A DNA stretch of 64,000 bases from Candidatus Cohnella colombiensis (lineage in GTDB: Bacteria > Bacillota > Bacilli > Paenibacillales > Paenibacillaceae), in assembly GCA_029203125.1 (NCBI GenBank), contig CP119317.1:930001-994000 (forward strand), in the 5' to 3' direction. The notes beneath the pieces were generated by a model. That model saw nothing but the letters and a program-made list of their open reading frames with translations, did not search any database and was not told where the DNA came from. Within the stretch, counting starts at the first letter, position 1. Every line of letters begins with the position of its first letter. Shown one piece after another: positions 43,193 to 52,119 of the stretch. The translations under genes and the position numbers were made by a program.

Positions 43193-45724
43193 ATGGATTG
43201 CTTCGCTATATTAAATATCGAACCGACAACAGATTTGAAGGAAATCAAGCGAGCTTATACAAAACTGCTCAAAGTATATTCTCCAGAGGTAGACCAAGAA
43301 GGCTTCCAAAAGCTAAGGGCTGCGTACGAGGAAGCTGTTGCTAGAATCGAACAAAACGTTCAGATCGGAGAGCGCGAAACTTCTTCGGTTGACGAATTCA
43401 TGAGCAGTTTTGAAGCACAATACTTGGATTACCGAAAGCGGATGGATGTTAATAGCTGGAGTGCATTGATCGATCAGGAGATTTGCCATCACTTGGATAG
43501 CAGCAACGAAATCAGCAATCGGATACTTGTATATATGCAAAACCACTATTACATTCCGCATGAAGTATGGTCTATATTGAATAGTCACTTCAATTGGAGT
43601 ATGAACGTATCTCAACTATATGAAGTGTTCGATCAATCCTACATAGATTTCGTCATTCGTCAAGTAACGAAGCCGAGTTATTTTCGACATGAATGGCTGC
43701 TCAAGTGCGAGGATGGGCGTCAGGAAGAGTTTATGGCGATGTATAATCAAGGGCATCAAGCACTGAATGAGTACAATTATTTTATTGTAAAGCAATCGAT
43801 AGAAGCTGCGTCTACCATTTGTCCTGATCATCCTGATTTATTGATTCTCGTTGCTAGATTTCAAATCACGAACGGTCAAATCGAAGCAGGCGAGCAAATC
43901 CTAAATCAATTAATTGACCAAGACATAAACGATGTATTTGCATATTACTATCGAGGAAACTTGTTATTTCGCAAAGGTTTGTATGTGCAAGCGTATGTCG
44001 ATTTCGAGCGAGTGATTGTGCAGATTCCGGATTTTTCCGATGTATTATTCTCATTAGGTAAATGCGGGGTTAGTCTAGGCAAGTATAAGGAAGCGGTACA
44101 TTACTTGAAGAAAATTAGAGACATCATGCCTTATGATCAAGAAGTGGCACAATTGTTAAATGCAGCGCAACAATTCCATCTCGCGGAAATGAAAGTGCAG
44201 GCGCAGCATGATCCTGACAATATCGAGTTGAAATTGATGCTGGCAGAAGCCTATCGAGAGCTGATGAACGCTGATGAATGCTATGCAATTGTATGTGATG
44301 TTGCAGAGAAAGGGATGCTTGATGTCAAAGGTTATGAGCATATGATTTCGGCGCTCACTATGCAAGGCAATAAGGAATTGTCTCTTATTAAGTTGAATGA
44401 AGGGTTAATGCACCATCCTCTAAATTACGAGTTACTCATGTTGAAAGCAAGCGTATTGGACGACTTGGATCAGTTGGAACAATCGCTTGAAGTATTTGAA
44501 CTCGCCGAACAGGTTAATGCGGAAGATTCGACGCTTTATAATAATCGAGCGCATGTGCTTAATCGTCTGGAGCGACATAATGAAGCGTTGGAACAAGCAG
44601 AGTATGCAATTCGTCTTGACCCGAATGTTGCGAATGCTTATAAGCATAAAGCTGACGCTCTGCTTGCCCTTGGATTGTATGGGGCTTGCTATGAAGCTTG
44701 TGAAAAGGCGTTGCAGCTTTACCCTCAATATTTGAATGCTTTTGTTACACAGATGAAATTATTTATGGCATTGAAACGGTATGATGATGTTCTGGTCGTC
44801 TTTAATCGTGCAACTGAGCTTGGTTATAAAGATATTCGCTTGTTCTATGAAAAGGCGTACGCACTTTACTTCTTAGATAAAAATGAGGAAGCAGTGGAAT
44901 TTTTCAATCATGCGATTGAGCTGAATGATCGTGATGCGTCTAACTATCTTGGCAAAGGTTTATGCTACTACTATATGGGCGATTATGATGCAGCGATTGA
45001 AAACTTCGATTTCACCATTCAATATGATCCCCGTAGCATTGCCGGGTTCCATAAAGTTCGAGCGTTAAAGCAGCTTACGAGATTAGAGGATGCACTCCGA
45101 GAGTCAGAGCAGGCGATTGCAAGAGATGCGGAAAATCAGGCAGGGCTTCATTTTTTTCGTGGAGAAATTTATTATGACCAAAGTAAATCATATGACGCTA
45201 TCCATGAATATGAGAAAGCCATTGCATTGAATCCACAGTATGATCTTGCTTATTATTCTCTAGGCTGTGCTTACATGCAATTGAAGCAATATGCAGAAGC
45301 ACGTACGTATTTCGATCAAGCGATTGAATTGGATCCATCTGAAACCGCCTACCACCGAGAGTTAAGCACAACGTATATGCGGCTTAAAGAATATAATAAT
45401 TGTTTGGAGCAAGCTAATATGGTTCTAGAGATGGACTCTAAGCAAATTGTTGGCTTTGAGAATAAAGGCTGGGCACTCTATCAAATGGATCTCAATGATG
45501 AGTCTGAACAGGTTGTTCGTACTGGATTGCAACTGCAAAGCGACAATCTTAGCTTGTTATATCTAAAGCTCGTTTTATTCAAAGACAGAGGGGATTTCCA
45601 AGATGCGCTCATCGTGTCAGATCGTATTCTTGAGGTGTATCCAGATGATGATGATACGATTGAACAAAGGAAGCAATTGCTAGAGCAGCTAAAGCCGAAG
45701 AAAAAGCTATTGGGTCTGTTCTAA
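43193..45724 (+). CDS. TPR protein with a divergent J-like N-terminal domain
   Basis: This 843-residue cytosolic protein begins with a J-like segment of about 50 residues (MDCFAILNIEPTTDLKEIKRAY), after which the usual HPD is replaced by Ser30-Pro31-Glu32. The rest is a long solenoid of tetratricopeptide repeats, at least ten, for example PNVANAYKHKADALLALG and PQYDLAYYSLGCAYMQL. It ends with a basic PKKKLLGLF. The start ATG 43193 follows AGGGGGT and the Hsp70 stop by one base. By context it targets or regulates the upstream Hsp70. Without HPD, classical stimulation of the ATPase is doubtful. Confidence 0.85.
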   Translation: MDCFAILNIEPTTDLKEIKRAYTKLLKVYSPEVDQEGFQKLRAAYEEAVARIEQNVQIGERETSSVDEFMSSFEAQYLDYRKRMDVNSWSALIDQEICHHLDSSNEISNRILVYMQNHYYIPHEVWSILNSHFNWSMNVSQLYEVFDQSYIDFVIRQVTKPSYFRHEWLLKCEDGRQEEFMAMYNQGHQALNEYNYFIVKQSIEAASTICPDHPDLLILVARFQITNGQIEAGEQILNQLIDQDINDVFAYYYRGNLLFRKGLYVQAYVDFERVIVQIPDFSDVLFSLGKCGVSLGKYKEAVHYLKKIRDIMPYDQEVAQLLNAAQQFHLAEMKVQAQHDPDNIELKLMLAEAYRELMNADECYAIVCDVAEKGMLDVKGYEHMISALTMQGNKELSLIKLNEGLMHHPLNYELLMLKASVLDDLDQLEQSLEVFELAEQVNAEDSTLYNNRAHVLNRLERHNEALEQAEYAIRLDPNVANAYKHKADALLALGLYGACYEACEKALQLYPQYLNAFVTQMKLFMALKRYDDVLVVFNRATELGYKDIRLFYEKAYALYFLDKNEEAVEFFNHAIELNDRDASNYLGKGLCYYYMGDYDAAIENFDFTIQYDPRSIAGFHKVRALKQLTRLEDALRESEQAIARDAENQAGLHFFRGEIYYDQSKSYDAIHEYEKAIALNPQYDLAYYSLGCAYMQLKQYAEARTYFDQAIELDPSETAYHRELSTTYMRLKEYNNCLEQANMVLEMDSKQIVGFENKGWALYQMDLNDESEQVVRTGLQLQSDNLSLLYLKLVLFKDRGDFQDALIVSDRILEVYPDDDDTIEQRKQLLEQLKPKKKLLGLF

Positions 45725-45751
45725 TGGTGGGTTGAATCGATAAAGAAAAGA

Positions 45752-45785
45752 GGGATAGGAAAGATCCTAGAAGATCATCTATCCC
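45752..45785 (-). terminator. Terminator of yhbH
   Basis: GGGATAG (45752-45758) pairs with CTATCCC (45779-45785). Read on the minus strand, the hairpin is followed by TCTTTTCTTTAT. The arm overlaps the yhbH stop codon. It may also stop transcripts from the TPR gene. Confidence 0.6.
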
Positions 45786-46924
45786 ACAGCCTCCCGCTTG
45801 CGAAAGAACGTCTTTAGAGCTTGATAGATTTCGCTTTTTTCTTTGATGACATGGTATAAAAATTGTGGATGCTCCAAGTGCTTGTAGGCAGACATTAGGG
45901 TACTGGAACGATTGTATTGATTCACTTCGCCGTATCCGAAAATGTTCGAGCGATCGAGCAGCTCCTTAATGAGACGAACACACCGTTCGTTGTCACTCGT
46001 TAAGTTATCACCATCTGAAAAGTGAAACGGATAGATGTTGTATAGCGACGGAGGATAACGTGAATCGATAATTTCGAGTGCTTTGACATAAGCGGATGAA
46101 CAGATTGTTCCTCCGCTTTCTCCGCGTGTGAAAAATTCTTCCTCGGTTACTTCCTTCGCTTCGGTATGATGCGCGATAAATACAATTTCTACCTTCTCAT
46201 ATTGCTTTCTTAGAAAGCGTCCCATCCAGAAAAAGAAAGAGCGCGCGCAATATTTTTCGAATGAGCCCATCGAGCCAGATGTATCCATCATCGCGATGAT
46301 GACAGCATTATTTTGCGGCTTAACGATTTCCTCCCACGTCTTGAAGCGTAGATCATCAGGGCTAATGCCACCGATGATTGAATGACCCTCTCTTGAGTTC
46401 CGGCGCAGGTTTTCTAGTATCGTTCGTTTCTTATCGATGTTAGACATAATCCCTTTGCGTCTGACGTCTGCGAAGCGAATGTCCTGAACGTCCAGCGTTT
46501 CCTTGTCCTTCTTTTTCAGATAAGGAAGTTCAAGCTCTTCAAACAGCATGTTTTCGAGCTCTGCGATCGAAATCTCTGCTTCGATGACATCTTCTCCAGG
46601 ATCTGAGCCAGCACCTTCTCCTTTGCCGGGTTTAGCTACCGGATCTACGCCGAGCACATCACCGACCTGACTATCCCCGTCACCTTGACCGACATGCTTT
46701 TTCTTGTTGCGATTGTAAATAATGTGGTATTCATCGAGACTCCGAATCGGAATTTTAATAATATGGCGCCCGTCGGACATGACGATATTCTCTTCTGAGA
46801 TGAGATCAGGTAAATTCATCTTGATTGCGTCGCGCACCTTCTGCTGATGGCGCGCTTGATCTTGGTACCCCTTGCGATGCAAGGACCAGTCTTCTTGTGA
46901 CAAAATAAAGGACGGATCGCTCAT
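45779..46924 (-). CDS. yhbH: Sporulation protein YhbH
   Basis: A 381-residue member of the YhbH/YeaH (DUF444) family, with a von Willebrand A-like domain whose metal site DTSGSMG is clear near residue 215. The N-terminal half is charged and holds a Gly/Asp-rich linker. The family works with the PrkA/YeaG kinase and SpoVR/YcgB in sporulation or stress signalling. SpoVR is 41 kb away in this window, and PrkA is not seen. The start has GAGGAGGG upstream. It is divergent from sbcD. Confidence 0.94.
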   Translation of the reverse strand: MSDPSFILSQEDWSLHRKGYQDQARHQQKVRDAIKMNLPDLISEENIVMSDGRHIIKIPIRSLDEYHIIYNRNKKKHVGQGDGDSQVGDVLGVDPVAKPGKGEGAGSDPGEDVIEAEISIAELENMLFEELELPYLKKKDKETLDVQDIRFADVRRKGIMSNIDKKRTILENLRRNSREGHSIIGGISPDDLRFKTWEEIVKPQNNAVIIAMMDTSGSMGSFEKYCARSFFFWMGRFLRKQYEKVEIVFIAHHTEAKEVTEEEFFTRGESGGTICSSAYVKALEIIDSRYPPSLYNIYPFHFSDGDNLTSDNERCVRLIKELLDRSNIFGYGEVNQYNRSSTLMSAYKHLEHPQFLYHVIKEKSEIYQALKTFFRKREAVG

Positions 46925-47043
46925 CGGCAGCCCTCCTCATTTGAATATGGATCGTATAATCAATATATTCACAAGAGGTCAATGCATGTGCGAGAAAGTG
47001 ATATACTGATGTGGAGAATGTGGGAAGAGCGGAGGACTAGTCG

Positions 47044-48213
47044 ATGAAAGTGATTCATACTGCCGATTGGCATCTAGGAAAGCTCGTTCAAGGTGTATAT
47101 ATGACAGACGATCAACGTGAGGTACTTGCGCAATTGCTTGAGGTAATCAAGCAAGAAAAGCCCGATGCAGTCGTAATAGCAGGGGATCTGTATGATCGTG
47201 CTGTACCACCGACTGAAGCAGTGGAATTACTGGATGAATGGTTCGAAACGGTCGTCATGCAATTGAAAACGCCTGTGCTGGCCATCTCTGGCAATCATGA
47301 TAGTCCAGATCGCTTGGACTTTGCAACGAAAATGATGGAGGCAAGCGGCCTGCATCTCGTAGGACAATTGAAGACGGATTTGAAACCAGTTGTACTGAAC
47401 GACGAGCACGGCGAGGTTCATTTTTATTTAATCCCGTACGCTGATCCAGCACAAGTACGGTTTCTATATGACGCAGAAGAAATACGTACGCATGATGATG
47501 CTATGAAATTTATGATTTCGAAGATAGTAGAACGTCTAGATCCGAATGCCAGGAATGTGTTTGTCGGACATGCTTTTGTTACGCCGGGTGGAGTTGCACA
47601 GGACAATACGAGTGAGTCGGAGCGTCCGCTATCTGTCGGTGGGGCAGAGCATGTGCATGCTGAATATTATCGTCCATTTAACTATACAGCGCTAGGGCAT
47701 CTCCATCAGGCGCATTATGTCGGTGATGAAACGATTCGATATGCGGGATCGCCGCTCAAATATTCGATCTCAGAGGAAAATCATCGGAAAGGTTTTCTCA
47801 TTGTACAGATTGACGGGGATGGGGCAGTAACCGTTGATAAACGAGAGTTGAAACCGTTACGCGACATGCGTCGTGTTGCAGCTTCAATAGAAGAGATTGA
47901 GAGGCAGCATGCACGCAATGATGATTATGTATTCGTCACATTGCTGAATGACAATCCGGTATTGTTCCCGATGGAAAAAGTAAGGGCAATCTATCCGAAT
48001 GCGTTGCACGTTGAGCAGCGGATTTCAAATTTGAATGTTGGCGATACAGCAATAGCCGCAGAAAATAGCCGGTCACGGCGGGAAAGCGATCCAACCGAAC
48101 TTTTTGCATCCTTCTATCAGGAAGTGAAGGGGATGCCTTTATCCGACAACCAAAAAATGCTGTTCGCAGACACGTATGCGATTGTCGTTCGTGAAGAGGA
48201 GGGAACGAGATGA
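47044..48213 (+). CDS. sbcD: Exonuclease SbcD, nuclease subunit
   Basis: A 389-residue Mre11-type phosphoesterase. Metal-binding motifs are HTADWHLGK at the N-terminus, AGDLYDR, SGNHDSPDR, GHAF and GHLHQAHYV. With SbcC it cleaves hairpins and protein-blocked DNA ends. GGAGG lies upstream of ATG 47044. The stop overlaps the sbcC start by four bases (ATGA), so the subunits are translationally coupled. Confidence 0.97.
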   Translation: MKVIHTADWHLGKLVQGVYMTDDQREVLAQLLEVIKQEKPDAVVIAGDLYDRAVPPTEAVELLDEWFETVVMQLKTPVLAISGNHDSPDRLDFATKMMEASGLHLVGQLKTDLKPVVLNDEHGEVHFYLIPYADPAQVRFLYDAEEIRTHDDAMKFMISKIVERLDPNARNVFVGHAFVTPGGVAQDNTSESERPLSVGGAEHVHAEYYRPFNYTALGHLHQAHYVGDETIRYAGSPLKYSISEENHRKGFLIVQIDGDGAVTVDKRELKPLRDMRRVAASIEEIERQHARNDDYVFVTLLNDNPVLFPMEKVRAIYPNALHVEQRISNLNVGDTAIAAENSRSRRESDPTELFASFYQEVKGMPLSDNQKMLFADTYAIVVREEEGTR

Positions 48214-51200
48214 GGCCGATTGTTCTTAAGATGACGGCGTTCGGTCCTTATCGCGATGTGGAAATGATTGACTTCCGAGAGCTTGAGGATCGGAGGCTGT
48301 TCGTCATTTCCGGCAACACTGGCGCGGGGAAAACGACGATCTTTGATGCGATTTGCTTCGCGTTATTTGGTAGTGCGAGTGGTGAGGATCGTGCGGAAGC
48401 ACGGATGCTTCGCAGTCAGTTTGCCGATGATGATGTGTCCACAGCTGTCGATCTCCTCTTTTCTGTGGGGACTCGCACGTATCGGATTGTGCGCCAAATG
48501 GGCCATCGCAAAGGATCGAATAAGACAGAAACACCGAATAAAGCGGAATTGTACGAAACGACATCTGGACAGGAAGTTCCTTGCACAGATCGATTTACGG
48601 TAACAGAGGTTAACGCAAAGCTGGAAGCGATTATTGGATTGACCAAAGAGCAGTTTAGCCAGATCGTGATGCTGCCACAAGGGGAATTTCGCAAGCTGTT
48701 AACGTCCGATACAGAAAATAAAGAGGACATATTGCGACGAATCTTCCGTACAGGACGATATCAGAAGCTAGAGGATCGATTTCAAGAGCGGAATAAAGAG
48801 CTTGTCGATGCAATGAAGCAGGCAAAGTCGATGCAGGCTGTATATGTGAAGCAGGTGCAAGAAACTTTGCCAGAGCGACTGGAAAGCGCGTTGTCGGCAA
48901 CATTGCAGCAAGAGCATTATAGCTCCTCTCAAGTTATGGAAGGTCTAAGCCAAGAAATTGTTTATTATGATCAGAAGGAAGAAGAAGTCACCAAAGAAAG
49001 GCAGACGATCAGCCTGCAGCTTGAACAGCAGGAGAAAATATTGCATGAAGCAATCTCGTTAAATGAACGATTCAATCAGTTGAAAGATAAGTGTGCGCAG
49101 CGGGACGAGATGGCTCTTCGTCAAGAGGAGATGAACGCTCAAGAAATCGTGGTTCGTTTAGCAGAGCAAGCAGACAAAATTGTCCCCTACGAACTACAAG
49201 CTTTGCAACTGGATAGTCAAGTTGAAGTGAAGCATAAGCAGCTACTATTGAAAAAGGAAGAGGTTACTGATGCGCAGCAAGGACTTACTGTAGCACAGAC
49301 GAGCTATCGTGCGGAGGAAGCAAGAGAACAGGAACGACAAGATGCGCAACTTGAGGTTCGTAAGCTGACAGAGCTTGTACCCATTGTACAAACCTTGGAA
49401 CAACGTCGATTAGATGTGCAACGTCTTCTCATGGAGGAGCAAGCGAGCGCGAACAAGCGTGATACGATAGATGAGCAACTCAAGACGCTTCGTGATGAAA
49501 GCAAAGTCCATGTGGAGCAGCTTAAGAGTCTGGAAGTAGAGTTGCAACGTCTAGCTGAGGTAAAGGAGCTGTATAAGCTTACTCAGGAAAAGTATAGATG
49601 GCTTAAGGAGATGCTTACATTAGATGTTAGGCTTACAGAAGCAGTAGATATGCAAACTGCTCGTGAGCAAGCAATAAAACTAGCGAGAGCTCAAGTGGAT
49701 GAACAAGAAGCTTTATGGTTGGAAGGTCAAGCGGGTTATCTCGCGATGCACTTGCATGATGGTCAGCCTTGTCCGGTATGCGGAAGTGAAGCACATCCCG
49801 CAAAAGCCGAAACTCAGATCAACATCCCATCTCGAGAAGCTGTCCAGACGATGAAAGAGCAGTTGCGGATTGCTGAGCAACAGCTTAACGAAGCGCAGGC
49901 ACAGGTGTCAGCAACGGTAACGATCCGTAGTGAGAAGCAAGAGAGTATGGGTGAGCTAGATATTTCTGACGACAACTTCGATCATCAATTGCTACAAGCA
50001 GAGAAGGATGGCAAAGCATATCGGGCAGAGAAGGATCGTCTGGAAGCACAGGAGCGAACTGAAGCTCCGCTGCGTCAAGCAATCGAACAGATGACTGCCG
50101 AGATCGAAAGGCTGCAAGCAGAGAGAGAACGGGTGCAAGCGCAATGGCATGAGCTTAAGGTAGCAAGAAGCTCCAAGCAATCTTTGCTGGAAAATGAATG
50201 GGAGCGAGTACCTGAACAAATTCGCACACCAGAAAATCTGCATGCCCGAATTGTGGAACAGTCAGCATATGCAAAGCAGCTAACAGACACTTGGCAAAGT
50301 GTACAACAGAAGTATCAACAGATGCAGCAAATCGTTATCACAGAGCAGACGAACGCCTTGGGGCTGAGTAACCAGCTTGAGGAAATGAAGCAGCAGAATG
50401 TACAAGCACAAGAGCGATATAAAACCGCGCTCGCACAATCAGGATTTGCTGATCCGAATGCCTATCAAGCAGCGAAGCTATCCGAGTTGGACAGGAAAAA
50501 TCGTCTGCAGCAGCTTGAGCATTTCCGTACATCATGGAGTGCTGTTGTAACGCATATTGCCGAATTGGAGCGCGAGTTACATGGAAAAGCGTTGCCACAG
50601 CTAGATACGCTTCAGACTGCAATTGCTGCGCTTAAGCAACAGCTAGAAGGTGTAACGGGCATCATGCATACTCATCAGCGTAATAAGCTTGAAGCACAGC
50701 GTCTGCATAATGCTCTAGAGCTTTCGCACGATCAAATGGGTGAGCTGGAGCAAGAGCAACAACAGGTTGCTGATATTTATCAGATGTTAAAAGGCGACAA
50801 TGCTCTGAAGATCTCCTTTGAACGATATATCTTAATCGAATACTTGGAACAAATTTTACATGCAGCAAACGAGCGGTTAGCGAAACTCTCCAAAGGGCAG
50901 TTCATCTTGCAACGTAGTGATCGATTAGAGTCGCGCGGGAAGCAAAGTGGACTCGGACTCGATGTATATGATGCGTATACAGGGCAAAATCGGGACGTGA
51001 AATCTTTGTCAGGTGGCGAGAAGTTTAATGCTTCACTCTGTCTTGCTTTGGGCATGACTGATGTCATTCAAGCTTATCAAGGCGGGGTATCGATCGAAAT
51101 GATGTTTATCGACGAAGGGTTTGGATCACTCGATGACGAGTCGCTCAATAAAGCGATAGAAGCGTTGATTGATTTACAGCGTGCAGGTCGAATGATTGGT

Positions 51201-51302
51201 GTTATCTCTCACGTACAGGAGCTTAAGCAAGCATTTCCCGCTGTATTAGAAGTAAGTAAGACAAGAGAAGGTCATAGTCGTACAAGCTTTATTGTGAAGT
51301 GA
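48210..51302 (+). CDS. sbcC: Exonuclease SbcC, ATPase subunit
   Basis: A Rad50/SMC-like protein of 1030 residues. Walker A is GNTGAGKTT near residue 35. Two long coiled-coil arms flank the zinc hook CPVCGSEAHP near residue 525. The C-terminal half of the ATPase has the signature SLSGGEKFNASLCLALG and Walker B MMFIDEGFGSLD. It drives the SbcD nuclease in double-strand end processing and palindrome cleavage. The last gene of the sbcDC pair. Confidence 0.97.
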   Translation: MRPIVLKMTAFGPYRDVEMIDFRELEDRRLFVISGNTGAGKTTIFDAICFALFGSASGEDRAEARMLRSQFADDDVSTAVDLLFSVGTRTYRIVRQMGHRKGSNKTETPNKAELYETTSGQEVPCTDRFTVTEVNAKLEAIIGLTKEQFSQIVMLPQGEFRKLLTSDTENKEDILRRIFRTGRYQKLEDRFQERNKELVDAMKQAKSMQAVYVKQVQETLPERLESALSATLQQEHYSSSQVMEGLSQEIVYYDQKEEEVTKERQTISLQLEQQEKILHEAISLNERFNQLKDKCAQRDEMALRQEEMNAQEIVVRLAEQADKIVPYELQALQLDSQVEVKHKQLLLKKEEVTDAQQGLTVAQTSYRAEEAREQERQDAQLEVRKLTELVPIVQTLEQRRLDVQRLLMEEQASANKRDTIDEQLKTLRDESKVHVEQLKSLEVELQRLAEVKELYKLTQEKYRWLKEMLTLDVRLTEAVDMQTAREQAIKLARAQVDEQEALWLEGQAGYLAMHLHDGQPCPVCGSEAHPAKAETQINIPSREAVQTMKEQLRIAEQQLNEAQAQVSATVTIRSEKQESMGELDISDDNFDHQLLQAEKDGKAYRAEKDRLEAQERTEAPLRQAIEQMTAEIERLQAERERVQAQWHELKVARSSKQSLLENEWERVPEQIRTPENLHARIVEQSAYAKQLTDTWQSVQQKYQQMQQIVITEQTNALGLSNQLEEMKQQNVQAQERYKTALAQSGFADPNAYQAAKLSELDRKNRLQQLEHFRTSWSAVVTHIAELERELHGKALPQLDTLQTAIAALKQQLEGVTGIMHTHQRNKLEAQRLHNALELSHDQMGELEQEQQQVADIYQMLKGDNALKISFERYILIEYLEQILHAANERLAKLSKGQFILQRSDRLESRGKQSGLGLDVYDAYTGQNRDVKSLSGGEKFNASLCLALGMTDVIQAYQGGVSIEMMFIDEGFGSLDDESLNKAIEALIDLQRAGRMIGVISHVQELKQAFPAVLEVSKTREGHSRTSFIVK

Positions 51303-51403
51303 AGTGTCACAAAGTTGATAATTAGGTCACCTGAGTATGTAGATCATCCTGCTTATTCATATTACGATGAAGAGTGAGATGTCAAATAGGGAGGCAATTC
51401 AAC

Positions 51404-51538
51404 ATGTCGAATCTACACTACAGTAACTTTAAGCACGCGATTTATTGTCCGGCACCTGATATCGAGAAAATTAGTGATGAAGCGTTAAACCGCGATTTGG
51501 ACTTTTTCCAGAAGCATTCGTATCGCGTTATTCAATAA
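51404..51538 (+). CDS. Small ORF of 44 residues, possibly a remnant
   Basis: ATG 51404 follows a strong ATAGGGAGG at eight to nine bases, and the frame ends at TAA 51538, just before a terminator hairpin. This makes a translated small gene plausible. The product is soluble, beginning MSNLHYSNFKHAIYCPAPD. That opening faintly recalls the N-terminus of larger glycosidase-like proteins in Paenibacillus, so it could be a decayed gene start. This is a memory-based impression only. No function is assigned. Confidence 0.5.
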   Translation: MSNLHYSNFKHAIYCPAPDIEKISDEALNRDLDFFQKHSYRVIQ

Positions 51539-51545
51539 TGATGTT

Positions 51546-51583
51546 ACAGGGGTCGGGGTCATTCTTGCACCCCTGTTTATTAT
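51546..51583 (+). terminator. Terminator after the 44-residue ORF
   Basis: ACAGGGGT (51546-51553) pairs with ACCCCTGT (51569-51576), followed by TTATTATTG. Confidence 0.8.
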
Positions 51584-51643
51584 TGAAATGCTCATTATGA
51601 TATGATAAGCCTAGCTTTCACGATCATGAGGAGGTTTATCAGG

Positions 51644-52015
51644 ATGAAAAAACAAGTGGTCATTGGCGCAATTGTAGCGATGCTTGCAGTAGCGTTAGGC
51701 GCTTTCGGCGCACATATGTTAAAGGAACGTATCAGTGAAGATATGCTAAGTGTGTATCATACTGGAGTTGAGTATCAAATGTACCATGGGCTGGGTATTC
51801 TTATCATCGCACTTTTGATGGAGCGACTACCCAGACAGAAATTAGCAAGATGGGCAGCACGATTGTTGTTGATTGGAACCGTATTATTCTCAGGTAGTTT
51901 GTATGTCCTTGCTTTGAGTGGAATTAAAGTGCTTGGAGCGATTACTCCATTCGGTGGAGTTGCGTTTATTGCAGGTTGGATCTGTCTTGTTCTTGCAACT
52001 CGGCCTGCGAAATGA
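51644..52015 (+). CDS. DUF423 family membrane protein (YwdK-like)
   Basis: A 123-residue protein with four predicted transmembrane helices. The family pattern is seen in VALGAFGAHMLKERIS, the YHTGVEYQMYHGLGIL stretch, and FSGSLYVLALSGI followed by GAITPFGGVAFIAGW. The role of DUF423 proteins is unknown. GAGGAGG lies 10 bases before ATG 51644. The 14-codon 5' extension to 51602 is unlikely. A single gene with a terminator upstream. Confidence 0.9.
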   Translation: MKKQVVIGAIVAMLAVALGAFGAHMLKERISEDMLSVYHTGVEYQMYHGLGILIIALLMERLPRQKLARWAARLLLIGTVLFSGSLYVLALSGIKVLGAITPFGGVAFIAGWICLVLATRPAK

Positions 52016-52119
52016 AGGGGCAATTGTAACAAAATGACTATACATCTAAGTTGTTTACTATATAATAGAGTAATCAGTTACCGCTAAATTTCTAAAATTT
52101 GGCAGAAGGGAGTTGCTAA

